Positions 1 through 7,455 of a stretch of 51,773 nucleotides of DNA are shown piece after piece. The stretch is from Desemzia sp045528445 (GTDB lineage: Bacteria > Bacillota > Bacilli > Lactobacillales > Carnobacteriaceae): NCBI RefSeq assembly GCF_045528445.1, contig NZ_JBGQQU010000025.1, positions 1 through 51,773 on the forward strand. Reading direction: 5' to 3'. The notes under the pieces are model-generated. The model was not told the DNA's origin, did not search any database, and saw nothing but the letters and a program-made list of their open reading frames with translations. Position numbers and translations under genes: made by a program. The first letter of the stretch is position 1, and every line of letters begins with the position of its first letter.

Positions 1-15
1 GTAGATAACATTAAT

Positions 16-39
16 CGCAATCGCTTGCGCTCTTTTTTT
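16..39 (+). terminator. Weak terminator-like hairpin at left edge
   Basis: A five-pair stem (CGCAA/TTGCG, loop TCGC) is followed by a run of seven T. It could end a gene lying to the left of the window. The stem is short, so this is tentative. Confidence 0.3.
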
Positions 40-150
40 GGACAACTGAAAAATCGGAAAAAAAGCTGTTTAGTTCTATTGAACTTTTCTCCATTTCAAA
101 TTAGCCCAATTGTTCAGTAGGCATTATATTAAGGATAACTACTTAATTAA

Positions 151-180
151 TTGTAAAGGGTAGTAATTACGTGTTATAAT
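151..180 (+). promoter_or_regulatory. Promoter of the mazEF operon
   Basis: TTGTAA (151-156) and a perfect TATAAT (175-180) are 18 bases apart. The predicted start near 187 lies after most of the region and leaves only about 18 nt of leader, which supports ATG 205 rather than 190 as the antitoxin start. Confidence 0.65.
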
Positions 181-204
181 AACGCTGAAATGGAGGGGCT
201 ATTA

Positions 205-435
205 ATGACTACGATAAAAGCTAGAAAACAAGGCAATTCAATTATGATTACTATTCCTAGTTCGTTTGGTATTAAAGAAGGAGAAGAATTCTTTTTTATC
301 AAAAAAGATAATGGTGCAATTACGATGATACCTAAAATTGAAGACCCTTTTAAAAATGCTCAAGATGGAGAATTTTATGTTCCAGATTTAAACGTTGATT
401 ACATGCCCACTGAAAGAGAACTAGATGGGTTATAA
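205..435 (+). CDS. mazE: MazE-like antitoxin (AbrB/SpoVT fold)
   Basis: A 76-residue antitoxin of the MazE/PemI type. Residues 1-45 have the AbrB-like swapped-hairpin pattern (KARKQGNS, then hydrophobic beta strands and IKEGEEF). The acidic tail (about 46-76) is of the kind that wraps around and blocks the MazF dimer. An in-frame ATG at 190 precedes the SD (GGAGGGG, 192-198); ATG 205 sits seven bases after it and is preferred. The reading frame overlaps the toxin gene by 11 bases, so the two are translationally coupled. The family normally represses its own promoter as a MazE-MazF complex; that is inferred here, not seen. Confidence 0.85.
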   Translation: MTTIKARKQGNSIMITIPSSFGIKEGEEFFFIKKDNGAITMIPKIEDPFKNAQDGEFYVPDLNVDYMPTERELDGL

Positions 436-790
436 ACCGAAGCAGAGAGATGTAGTCATCATTGATTTTGCACCGTCTAAAGGATATGAGATTAATAAGC
501 GACGTCCTGCACTTGTAATGAGTAGTGATGACTATAATCGAGCTACCAATCTTGTTATTGTTTGTCCGATTACAACAACAGAAAAGGAAAAAGTTTTTCT
601 CATCCCAATTTTATCAGAGAAGTTGCGTGCTAATGGAACAGCTGTTAGTAAAGTAAATACTAATCAAGTTTTTTCATTAGATTATACAGAACAGGCAAAT
701 AGACATATTCAATTTATAGATAGACTTGAAGAAGAAAACTTTTACCACATTGTTCAGATGTTTATGTATAATTTTTCTTTCAAAATTTAA
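425..790 (+). CDS. mazF: MazF/PemK-family toxin, mRNA endoribonuclease
   Basis: A 121-residue protein with the MazF/PemK layout: an N-terminal RGDVV-like strand (QRDVVIIDF), the RRPALVMS strand after the S1-S2 loop, the ICPITTT-type core strand (VIVCPITTT), and NQVFSLD toward the C-terminus. Family members cleave single-stranded mRNA at short motifs and arrest translation when the antitoxin is lost. The cleavage motif cannot be read from sequence. ATG 425 lies inside the end of mazE. Length is close to the usual 110-120 residues and nothing looks broken. A convergent hairpin terminator follows at 825-870. Confidence 0.88.
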   Translation: MGYKPKQRDVVIIDFAPSKGYEINKRRPALVMSSDDYNRATNLVIVCPITTTEKEKVFLIPILSEKLRANGTAVSKVNTNQVFSLDYTEQANRHIQFIDRLEEENFYHIVQMFMYNFSFKI

Positions 791-824
791 GTTTCCATGA
801 GGATTTTTGTATTTTAATTAAACA

Positions 825-870
825 AAATAGAAGTCACCCTCTTCAGCACAATAGGTGGGGACTTCTATTT
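825..870. terminator. Hairpin terminator, probably bidirectional
   Basis: AAATAGAAGTC (825-835) pairs with GACTTCTATTT (860-870). It lies between mazF and the convergent HTH relic and could serve both. Confidence 0.6.
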
Positions 871-905
871 CAGTTAGTCAAGATTAATTCATTATCTTGG
901 AGCGC

Positions 906-1103
906 TTATGGGTTTTTAGTGTTTTTATCAATAAATGTAAGTTCTAAATTTAATGAATTTTCAATTTTAGCTACTATTTCAATAGAAGGAATATGAGCCA
1001 AAGTTTCAAATCTGGCAATTTGCACTTGAGAAAGTTGAGTTCTTTCAGTAAATTCTGTTTGCTCAATATTTTTTTTAAGAAATCTTAGATGAAATTGATG
1101 CAA
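906..1103 (-). pseudogene. Short Xre-type HTH protein, probably a relic antitoxin/regulator
   Basis: A 65-codon minus-strand frame. Its second half reads as the back of an Xre/HigA-type helix-turn-helix: RTQLSQVQIARFET is the turn and recognition helix, followed by HIPSIEIVAKIENSLNLEL, which matches the usual 'PSLxTLxKIAxALG' pattern. The N-terminal part is shorter than in intact domains and no clear SD precedes the ATG. It may be a 5'-truncated antitoxin or orphan regulator. No toxin partner is seen beside it. Whether it is still expressed is unknown. Confidence 0.45.
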
Positions 1104-1198
1104 TAAAATGGACGGTTAATTTAAATATATCCTATCAGGAGCCGGAGAGTGTAAAATATTTTGTATAGAATTTTAACGCAATCATTTTAAATGACTCA

Positions 1199-1228
1199 TT
1201 GACAGAACAATGTTTTTTTTGCTATAGT
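1199..1228 (+). promoter_or_regulatory. Promoter of the mutS2-like leader
   Basis: Perfect TTGACA (1199-1204), 18-base spacer, TATAGT (1223-1228). Predicted transcript start near 1235, about 245 nt before the gene's start codon, so the mRNA has a long structured leader. Confidence 0.7.
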
Positions 1229-1273
1229 TCTAAATGAGAATAAATATAAACCTAGACGAATGGGGATTTTTTT

Positions 1274-1294
1274 GTGAGTGTAGCAGGTATCTAA
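1274..1294 (+). CDS. Possible leader peptide uORF (six codons)
   Basis: GTG-AGT-GTA-GCA-GGT-ATC-TAA, with a GGGG SD-like run at 1262-1265. Its last three sense codons are the 5' arm of the first leader helix, so a ribosome on it would block that helix. An alternative micro-ORF starts at ATG 1260 (five codons to TGA) without a good SD. Only position supports either. Confidence 0.3.
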   Translation: MSVAGI

Positions 1295-1379
1295 CCAGTA
1301 AGTTGAATAGCCGATAAACTATCAGTTTATTTGGCATGCTTATAAGTGATACCTGTCGATAGATAAAATATTGTATTCT

Positions 1380-1415
1380 AAAGACGATAGTATGTATGAC
1401 TATGGTCTTTTTTTT
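1380..1415 (+). terminator. Intrinsic terminator inside the mutS2-like leader
   Basis: AAAGAC-G-ATAG (1380-1390) pairs with CTAT-G-GTCTTT (1400-1410), one G-G mismatch, then eight T (1408-1415). It lies between promoter and gene, so transcripts must read through it to express the gene. Confidence 0.7.
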
Positions 1416-1478
1416 GTACCCTCTAGGTTTAATGATTTGTTTTGGGACAGGTATCTCTTCATCGAAAGGGAGAGAAGA

Positions 1479-3383
1479 ATGGATAAAGAAACACTCACTA
1501 AATTACAATTTGATAAAGTTCAAAAAGAAGTTCAATCTAGAGCGATTGGACATTACAGTAAAATCCGAATTGAAAAACTTGCACCACAAACGAACTTAGC
1601 AACGGTAAAAGTATGGCAACAAGAAACACAGCAAGCTCGCTTGATTTTGGAAAGCAATCAGCATGTGCCGTTTATGGGACTAATTAGAATTGACGCTTTA
1701 ATGACGCAAGTGAAAAATGGGATGGTATTGTCTCCAGGGGACTTGATTGAATACGCTGATTTCCTTAGAAGTAGCCGTATGATCGAGCAGTTTTTTGATA
1801 AAAACCAATATCAAACTCCGCTGCTTTACCAATATAGTAAGAGTTTGCCGAGCTTATTAGAAATCGAAGAAGAGATTTATCAAAAAATCCAGCACCAAAA
1901 GGTCAGTGATGATGCATCAAGAAGTCTTAGAAAAGTACGTAGGCAAGTGCGGGAAAATGAAAAAGAGATTCAAGATAAGTTAACGAAGTTCTTAAAGCAT
2001 TCGAGTAATAAGAATAAGATTCAAGACGGTATAATAGTTCAAAAAGACGGACGTTACACAGTCCCAATCAAGTCAAGCTATAAAAATAAAGTAGCTGGAA
2101 GTGTGATTGAACAATCCAATAAAGGTACAACAGTCTTTGTTGAACCAGCGGCCATAGCGAAACTAAATGAACAGCTGATTATGTTAAAAGCCGAAGAAGT
2201 TGCAGAAGAATATCAAATATTAGCTCAGTTAACAGGTTTTCTGGCTGAGAATGAAACTACGATTGAATTCATTATAGAAACGATCACTGCATTTGATATG
2301 ATTTTTGCGCGAGCAAAATATAGCCGAGAAATCAATGGAATCACTCCATTGGTGAATAAATCAGAGACTATTGCCATAAAAAAAGGCATCCATCCATTTT
2401 TACCAAAAGGATCGGTTCCGCTAGATTTCACTTTAGGTGAAGAACATCGCGGGTTAGTCATTACTGGAGCAAATGCTGGAGGCAAGACTGTAGTGCTAAA
2501 AACAGTTGGTTTATTAACTTTGATGACAATGTTTGGTTTACAGATTCCTGTTGCAGAGGGAACGGAAATAGCAGTATTCGATGAAGTATTTGTGGATATT
2601 GGAGATCAGCAAAGTATGGAAAATGCATTAAGTACTTTTTCTGGACATATGAACAATATCGCTTCTATTTTAAATAAGACAAAAAGAAATACTTTAGTTC
2701 TATTAGACGAAATTGGCAGCGGGACGGAACCGAACGAGGGTGCAGCTTTAGCTATCGCGATTATGGAAGAATTATATGCTAAAGGAGCTTTGGTCGTTAC
2801 GACAACCCATTATGGAGAAATTAAACGTTTTGCTGAAGAACATGAGGATTTTATTCCAGCAGCAATGGAATTTGATCGAGAAACATTAACGCCTAAATTT
2901 ATTCTTCATTTGGGGGAAAGTGGCGACAGCCAAGCTCTGTGGATTGCTAAAAAAGTTAATATGGCTTCGTCATTGATTAAACAAGCAAAAAAATACATGG
3001 ATAAAAAAGATTATCCAACCCAGAAAAAATCTTTTAGGAAAAGTGAAGTGAAGTTCGAAACTGGCACAAAGAAAAAGATTTTATTAGGAAAAGGGGACCG
3101 TGTTATTCTGACAGAAAGCCAACAAAAAGGGCTAGTATATGAAGACAAGGGTTCAGATAACGTTTATGTTTATTTTAATAAAGAAGTTGTAGAAGTACCG
3201 AGACAAAGAGTCCAACTGTTAACTTCAGCTAATGAACTGTACCCAGAAGGATATGATTTGGACATTTTGTTTACTGAGTACCAAACGAGAAAAACACGAA
3301 GAGACTTAGATCGTGGATCCAAAAAAGCCCAAAAACAATTAGACAAAGAGATGAAAGAAAGAAAATTAGATGACAGAATATAA
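1479..3383 (+). CDS. MutS2-like ATPase without Smr domain
   Basis: A 634-residue MutS-family ABC ATPase. Residues 1-290 form the coiled core/clamp typical of MutS2. Walker A is GANAGGKT (about 330-337), the STFSGH signature is at 385-390, Walker B LVLLDE at 406-411, with H-loop TTTHYGE near 441-447. A KOW-like segment (GKGDRVILTESQQKGLV) starts near 537. MutS2 proteins are about 780 residues and end in an Smr domain; here the protein stops after a charged tail, so the nuclease domain is absent. B. subtilis MutS2 is reported to split collided ribosomes through its ATPase, and a similar translation-rescue role is inferred. Start: ATG 1479 follows AAAGGGAGA; the upstream in-frame ATGs lie inside the leader. 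Confidence 0.8.
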   Translation: MDKETLTKLQFDKVQKEVQSRAIGHYSKIRIEKLAPQTNLATVKVWQQETQQARLILESNQHVPFMGLIRIDALMTQVKNGMVLSPGDLIEYADFLRSSRMIEQFFDKNQYQTPLLYQYSKSLPSLLEIEEEIYQKIQHQKVSDDASRSLRKVRRQVRENEKEIQDKLTKFLKHSSNKNKIQDGIIVQKDGRYTVPIKSSYKNKVAGSVIEQSNKGTTVFVEPAAIAKLNEQLIMLKAEEVAEEYQILAQLTGFLAENETTIEFIIETITAFDMIFARAKYSREINGITPLVNKSETIAIKKGIHPFLPKGSVPLDFTLGEEHRGLVITGANAGGKTVVLKTVGLLTLMTMFGLQIPVAEGTEIAVFDEVFVDIGDQQSMENALSTFSGHMNNIASILNKTKRNTLVLLDEIGSGTEPNEGAALAIAIMEELYAKGALVVTTTHYGEIKRFAEEHEDFIPAAMEFDRETLTPKFILHLGESGDSQALWIAKKVNMASSLIKQAKKYMDKKDYPTQKKSFRKSEVKFETGTKKKILLGKGDRVILTESQQKGLVYEDKGSDNVYVYFNKEVVEVPRQRVQLLTSANELYPEGYDLDILFTEYQTRKTRRDLDRGSKKAQKQLDKEMKERKLDDRI

Positions 3384-3406
3384 AGGCTAACTGAATAAAA
3401 AAATTC

Positions 3407-3454
3407 ACACTAGCATCTCTAAGCATAATGTTTTAGAGGTTCTAGTGTTTTTTT
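3407..3454 (+). terminator. Terminator of the mutS2-like gene
   Basis: CACTAG..CTCTAA pairs with TTAGAG..CTAGTG around the loop at about 3423-3431, then seven T. Confidence 0.8.
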
Positions 3455-3549
3455 AGTCTATAGTGCAATTCAAATAGAGGTCATTCAATAAAAAATAGAT
3501 TATTTTTTAGATGGAAAACTTTCGTCTTGTCGATAAAATATAAAATTAA

Positions 3550-3699
3550 AAGCTATTCCAATTTCAAAAACAGCAACACGTTTTTGAACCATTGCAGATT
3601 AACCTACTTTTAGCTATTGGTATAAAAAAATTAGCCGATGACTATTTTCCTTTTGATAATACAACAGATAAAGGTACAATATCAGTAATAAGCATCTAG
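3550..3699 (+). pseudogene. Possible 3' gene fragment without start
   Basis: After a TAA at 3547, one frame stays open for 49 codons to TAG 3697. Its translation has protein-like composition (LLLAIGIKKLADDYFPFD, then TDKGTISVISI). There is no start codon with an SD, and the piece ends 21 bases before the next gene. It looks like the tail of a lost gene. I do not recognise the family, and chance openness in AT-rich DNA is possible. The rest of 3455-3549 shows nothing. Confidence 0.25.
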
Positions 3700-3720
3700 T
3701 GAATGATAGGAGGGATCATT

Positions 3721-4095
3721 TTGTCTGATACCAAAAAAAATCCAATAACAGTAGAAGAGTACATTCAAGAATTTCCTAAAGAAGTGCAAGAAATCTTGCA
3801 AAAAATTCGAGCTATCGTGAAAGAGGAAGCGCCAGAGGCACAAGAAAAAATCAGTTATGGGATGCCGACTTTTTCGTACAAGGGTGTATTGGTTCACTTT
3901 GCAGCTTATAAAAATCATATTGGCTTTTATCCTACTCCAAGCGGCATTGCCAAATTTGAAGAGCAATTAAAACCCTACAGACACGCTAAAGGATCTGTCC
4001 AATTTCTACTTTCAAAACCTATTCCATATGACTTAATCAGACAAATGATAAAAACTCGTGTAAAAGAGAATCTAACTAAAGCAAAAAATAAGTAA
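3721..4095 (+). CDS. Frataxin-like/DUF1801 protein, YdhG type
   Basis: A 124-residue protein of the DUF1801 family, which includes B. subtilis YdhG (Fra), a frataxin-like iron chaperone for Fe-S and heme assembly. Recognisable pieces are TVEEYIQEFP, EKISYGMPTF, AYKNHIGFYPTPSGI and KGSVQFLLSKPIPYDLI, in family order and at family length. Start: AGGAGGG (3708-3714) lies six bases before TTG 3721. The in-frame ATG 3703 is upstream of the SD and is not used. The gene stands alone. Iron binding is by analogy; many DUF1801 proteins have no assigned role. Confidence 0.8.
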   Translation: MSDTKKNPITVEEYIQEFPKEVQEILQKIRAIVKEEAPEAQEKISYGMPTFSYKGVLVHFAAYKNHIGFYPTPSGIAKFEEQLKPYRHAKGSVQFLLSKPIPYDLIRQMIKTRVKENLTKAKNK

Positions 4096-4205
4096 CTAGG
4101 ACTGAATAATTTTCTTATGTTTTGCTGTTTTTTAGTTGGGTATTTTAGCTATAATAAACTATAAGATAAAACAAGAAATCAGATAGTTTCGAAGGGAGAA
4201 ACAGA

Positions 4206-5177
4206 ATGACGATCAAAATCGGTATTGTAGGCTATGGAAATTTAGGTAAAGGTGTCGAAACGGAGTTAAAGCTTAACCCAGACATGGAATTATTAGGGAT
4301 TTTTTCAAGAAGAAATCCTGCTCAAGTAGCCAGTGAATCAGCAGTCTATCACTTAGATGATATCCAACAATTTAAAGATAAAATCGATGTATTGGTCCTT
4401 TGCGGAGGCTCTCGTTCAGATATTCCGGAACAAGCTCCTGAATTGCAAAAAGACTTTACGACAGTAAACAGTTACGACAACCACGGAGAGATTCCAGCTC
4501 ACTTTGACAGTATTAATGAGGTAGCTCTTGCGAACAATAATGTTGGAGTAATTGCCACTGGTTGGGATCCTGGTCTTTTTTCATTGAACCGTTTAGTGGC
4601 GGAAGCAGTGTTGCCAAAAGGAAATACGTATACTTTCTGGGGCAAAGGAGTCAGCCAAGGCCACAGCGATGCCATCAGACGTGTAGACGGCGTCAAAATG
4701 GGTGTGCAATATACGATTCCAAATGATGAATTGATCTCCCAAATCAAAGATGGCAAAGACGTTTCGTATACCAAAACTTCTTCACACAAACGGGTTTGTT
4801 ATGTGGTGGCTGATGAGGGGGCAGACCAGGAAGCTATTACTCAAAGTATCTCTACCATGAAAGATTATTTTGAAGGCTATGAAACAGAAGTCCACTTTAT
4901 TGATGAAGCTGAGTTCAAACAACAGCACACAGGTATGCCGCATGGCGGACGCGTAATTCGTCGTGGCTATACGGATGATGAAAACATGGCAGTGTACGAA
5001 TTTAATTTGGAATTAGAAAGTAATCCTCAATTCACTGCAGCTGCAGCGATCGCTTATGCGCGAGCAGCACACCGTCTAGACAAAGAAGGCAATTATGGAG
5101 CTAAATCAGTTTTTGATATCGCACCAGCTTATCTTTCCCCTAAATCTGGAGAAGAATTAAGAAGAGAATTACTGTAA
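4206..5177 (+). CDS. ddh: meso-Diaminopimelate D-dehydrogenase
   Basis: A 323-residue NADPH-dependent enzyme that aminates L-tetrahydrodipicolinate directly to meso-diaminopimelate, the one-step lysine/peptidoglycan branch. The Rossmann start IGIVGYGNLGKGVE (4-17) and the internal blocks SYDNHGEIPAHF, GWDPGLFSLNR, WGKGVSQGHSDAIRR and HGGRVIRRG are characteristic of the family and its substrate pocket. Length fits (about 320-330). GAAGGGAGA SD precedes ATG 4206. It is monocistronic with its own terminator. It implies that this organism can build DAP without the acyl branch. Confidence 0.92.
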   Translation: MTIKIGIVGYGNLGKGVETELKLNPDMELLGIFSRRNPAQVASESAVYHLDDIQQFKDKIDVLVLCGGSRSDIPEQAPELQKDFTTVNSYDNHGEIPAHFDSINEVALANNNVGVIATGWDPGLFSLNRLVAEAVLPKGNTYTFWGKGVSQGHSDAIRRVDGVKMGVQYTIPNDELISQIKDGKDVSYTKTSSHKRVCYVVADEGADQEAITQSISTMKDYFEGYETEVHFIDEAEFKQQHTGMPHGGRVIRRGYTDDENMAVYEFNLELESNPQFTAAAAIAYARAAHRLDKEGNYGAKSVFDIAPAYLSPKSGEELRRELL

Positions 5178-5186
5178 TCAACATAG

Positions 5187-5218
5187 AATCTCAGCGGACC
5201 GGTTTCGTTGAGATTTTT
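5187..5218 (+). terminator. Terminator of ddh
   Basis: AATCTCA pairs with TGAGATT across a 16-base loop, followed by T-rich sequence. The loop contains GCGGACCGG, also present in the eps terminator at 29800. Confidence 0.7.
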
Positions 5219-5241
5219 GTACATAAAAGGAGGGTGCAGCT

Positions 5242-6099
5242 GTGGGCTACCTAGATTACTTTACCTTTCCGGATGCAGAAGTAGAGTTTAATTTTTTCAA
5301 TGCCATCAAGCGAACGGTTTACGACTCATTTTACCCTTTTCAAATCATGCCGAAGCACCGATTTGAACGGATTGATTTCGAACCAATCACGATTTTATAT
5401 GGAGGAAATGGCTCAGGCAAGACGACCGCTTTAAATATCATTGCAAAGAAAACAGAGCTGCAGCGAGAGGCAGTATTTAATCAATCGAATTTTTTTTCAG
5501 ACTATTTGAACTATTGCTCTGTAGAATTAGAGCAGACGATTCCTGCTCATAGCCGTATTATCACAAGTGATGATGTGTTTGATTATATTTTAAACATTCG
5601 GAATCTTAATGAGGGAATCGATTATAAACGAGAAGATTTGTTTGAAGAATATTTGGAAAATAAATACTCTAAGTTTCAAATGAAATCATTGGATGATTAT
5701 GAACAACTCCGCCGAGTGGTGGATGCAAGGAGGAAGACACAGTCCAAATACGTTCGCAATGAATTGATGGACAATGTCCGGGAATATTCTAATGGAGAAA
5801 ACGCCTTTCGTTATTTCACTGAAAAGATAGAAGAGAATGGGTTGTACCTTCTTGATGAGCCGGAAAACAGCCTTTCCCCTAAACGGCAAATGGAGTTGAT
5901 GCAGCTGATAGAAGATTATGCGCGTTTCTTTGGCTGTCAGTTTGTCATATCCACGCATTCGCCATTTCTGCTAGCGCTCAAAGGGGCTAAGATTTATGAC
6001 TTAGACAGCGATCCAGTAGATGTCAAAAAATGGACCGAACTGGACAATGTGCGCACGTATTATGATTTCTTTAAAGAACATTGGATGGAGTTCGAGTAA
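5242..6099 (+). CDS. AAA/ABC-type ATPase, SMC-like small ATP-binding protein
   Basis: A 285-residue stand-alone ATPase. Walker A GGNGSGKT is at 54-61; an S-N-G-E signature-like segment (YSNGENAFRYF) precedes Walker B (GLYLLDEPENSLSP, near 197-209); a VISTHSPFLLA H-loop follows. This is the layout of the AAA_21/AAA_23 'predicted ATPase' group related to SMC/RecF heads. The substrate is unknown; such genes act in defence, repair or as housekeeping orphans, and no partner gene is adjacent. Start: GTG 5242 eight bases after AAAGGAGG. The last 69 bases before the final codons (6016-6084) are repeated exactly at 6841-6909 in a decayed copy. Confidence 0.75.
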   Translation: MGYLDYFTFPDAEVEFNFFNAIKRTVYDSFYPFQIMPKHRFERIDFEPITILYGGNGSGKTTALNIIAKKTELQREAVFNQSNFFSDYLNYCSVELEQTIPAHSRIITSDDVFDYILNIRNLNEGIDYKREDLFEEYLENKYSKFQMKSLDDYEQLRRVVDARRKTQSKYVRNELMDNVREYSNGENAFRYFTEKIEENGLYLLDEPENSLSPKRQMELMQLIEDYARFFGCQFVISTHSPFLLALKGAKIYDLDSDPVDVKKWTELDNVRTYYDFFKEHWMEFE

Positions 6100-6135
6100 C
6101 ATGTAAGTGACCAGAGATAAGACGGAAAATGGATT

Positions 6136-6663
6136 TCAATTATCATCTTTCCCTTTTTTTACGTTTTTAAGACTTGAGATAGTTGGTTTTTCATTAGACG
6201 AATTGCTGATAACTGAAAAGGTGCCATCTGTTTCGAGAATAACTGCCCTTACTTCATCAAGAGAAGCGTAACCATTTGAACGGACGGCTTGTAATATTTC
6301 TTTTTCAGGAACGCGTTCCTTTTTCATAGAAAATCTATTGAACTGTCCATCGTAATAAAGTAACTTAGGGGACGATTTGATTAGCTGACTAAAAAAATCT
6401 GAACGAACTGAAAGCCATGAAGTGATAAATTGGAGTAAGACAAGCAGGCCAAAAGCCAGTATTCCATCCACCAAGGCAATATCTTGACTCGTTAATATGC
6501 TTCCTAATACAGAGCCTAACGCGACAGTAACAATGAAATCAAAGGAATTCATTTTAGATAAGGTACGTTTGCCGGAAATTCTCAAAACGAGCAGAATCAG
6601 TATATAAGAAAGAGTGCCCACAACAAGAATCCGGATGAGTGAAGAAGAGTCGCTAGTAAACAT
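6136..6663 (-). CDS. DUF421 (YetF-type) membrane protein
   Basis: A 175-residue membrane protein of the DUF421/YetF family. Three hydrophobic segments (about 9-27, 43-62, 65-85) are followed by a soluble part with SWLSVRSDFF, the KLLYYDGQF block and EILQAVRSNGYASLDEVRAVILETDG, the family's conserved cytosolic domain. Spore-former relatives affect germination or stress responses, but no function is settled for this group. AAAGGAGAT lies just upstream of the ATG. The gene sits between the ATPase and the decayed duplicate of the ATPase tail and points to the opposite strand from the ATPase. The tail after about 155 is low-complexity and charged. Confidence 0.85.
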   Translation of the reverse strand: MFTSDSSSLIRILVVGTLSYILILLVLRISGKRTLSKMNSFDFIVTVALGSVLGSILTSQDIALVDGILAFGLLVLLQFITSWLSVRSDFFSQLIKSSPKLLYYDGQFNRFSMKKERVPEKEILQAVRSNGYASLDEVRAVILETDGTFSVISNSSNEKPTISSLKNVKKGKDDN

Positions 6664-6768
6664 TTTTTATCTCCTTTCATTAAATGTTGATAATTTTGAT
6701 TTAGTAATAGTGTATTCAAATTATACAGAAAAGAGATACTTTTGTTAAATAGTAACAGCCCCGCACTG

Positions 6769-6924
6769 TTAATTTCCACGTATTAGCCATTTCTGCTGGC
6801 ATTTAAAGAGACTCAAATATATGATTTTTATAGTGATCCTGTAGATGTCAAAAAATGGACCGAACTGGACAATGTGCGCACGTATTATGATTTCTTTAAA
6901 GAACATTGGTGTAAATTTGAATAG
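6769..6924 (+). pseudogene. Decayed second copy of the 5242-6099 ATPase tail
   Basis: The frame reads LIST-Y-stop-PFLLAFKETQIYDFYSDPVDVKKW... and ends in KEHWCKFE-stop, matching the last 50 or so residues of the ATPase. An in-frame TAG interrupts the H-loop, and nothing upstream encodes the rest. The first half has diverged in many places, yet 6841-6909 is identical to 6016-6084. The uneven divergence suggests a partial duplication followed by local gene conversion, or remnants of two paralogues. Confidence 0.8.
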
Positions 6925-7020
6925 AGTGGTTCCTTTATATTAGCTAGTTCTTTTCGATCAAGCCCTTATTCCTGTTAAGTACACAAAAAGTGAAACAGCT
7001 TCGTTTTTTATTGAATGGGC

Positions 7021-7364
7021 AAATAGACATTTGTCTAGTAAAGGTAAGGACCATTTGGATGCCTCGTTCCTCTTCGAATAGACGCTATTTGGTTAGTAAG
7101 AGCCATTCGGATGCTTCATGCCACCTCAAATGGATGCTATTAGCCAAGTAAGAGCCATTCGAGAGGCATCGTCTACCCAAAATGGACGCTATTAGCCAAG
7201 TAAGAGCTATTTGGGAGGCATTGTCTACCCCAAATGGATGCTATTCATCTAGTAAGAGCCATTCAAATGCTTCGTGCCACCCCAAATAGATGTTATTCAC
7301 CTAGTAAGAGCCATCCGAATACTTCGCCTCACTCCGAATGGACGCTATTCGCTCAGCAAACGCA
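7021..7364. repeat. 52-bp imperfect tandem repeat array
   Basis: Unit starts at 7075, 7127, 7179, 7231, 7283 and 7335 are exactly 52 bases apart, with a looser copy from 7021. The consensus begins CRAATGGAYGCTATT, then an AGTAAGAGCCATTCG core, then a variable CTTCGTGCCACC-like end. AATGG and CCATT inside each unit allow a small hairpin. Copies differ at about a quarter of positions. A related 52-bp array is at 43045-43172 and a single unit near 31567. There are no spacers as in CRISPR and no good open frame. The preceding 6925-7020 holds nothing recognisable. Confidence 0.85.
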
Positions 7365-7404
7365 CAAAAACACTTTACTTAGCCAAAATAGCCCTATGCA
7401 ATCC

Positions 7405-7447
7405 AAAACAGAGCTGCCTCATTTTATCTTGAGACAACTCTGTTTTT
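7405..7447. terminator. Terminator downstream of the amidohydrolase
   Basis: AAAACAGAG (7405-7413) pairs with CTCTGTTTT, with an inner CTCA/TGAG pairing. T runs on both sides make it usable from either strand; the convergent gene is on the minus strand. Confidence 0.65.
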
Positions 7448-7455
7448 AAGACTCT

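Larger units (their letters stand above)
1235..1478 (+). promoter_or_regulatory. Attenuator-like 5' leader of the mutS2-like gene
   Basis: Elements in order. CAGGTATC (1284-1291) pairs with GATACCTG (1348-1355), enclosing a second hairpin (GCCGATAAAC 1310-1319 with GTTTAT..GGC 1325-1335). A Rho-independent terminator follows at 1380-1415. Past it, GACAGGTATC (1446-1455) is a perfect 10-bp complement of 1348-1357, so that strand has two exclusive partners. A possible uORF (1274-1294) overlaps the first arm. This is the layout of translation-sensing attenuators known from antibiotic-responsive genes. Which helix acts as anti-terminator is not clear by eye. Confidence 0.6.

Noticed and set aside
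190..204. mazE start at ATG 190
   Set aside because: It precedes the SD and lies within a few bases of the predicted transcript start.
1371..1478. Longer N-terminus of the MutS2-like protein from 1371
   Set aside because: This part is leader RNA with a terminator; ATG 1479 has the SD and begins the family's normal N-terminus.
6100..6135. Terminator between the ATPase and DUF421 genes
   Set aside because: No stable hairpin is visible in the 36 bases between the two convergent genes.
6597..6779. Minus-strand 60-codon frame upstream of DUF421
   Set aside because: It overlaps the DUF421 start and SD in another frame; no family features.
7021..7364. CRISPR array
   Set aside because: Units are tandem with no unique spacers and diverge too much; no cas genes nearby.
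7234..7449. 71-codon frame through the repeat array
   Set aside because: It is a by-product of the repeat and terminator; no SD and no protein-like pattern.
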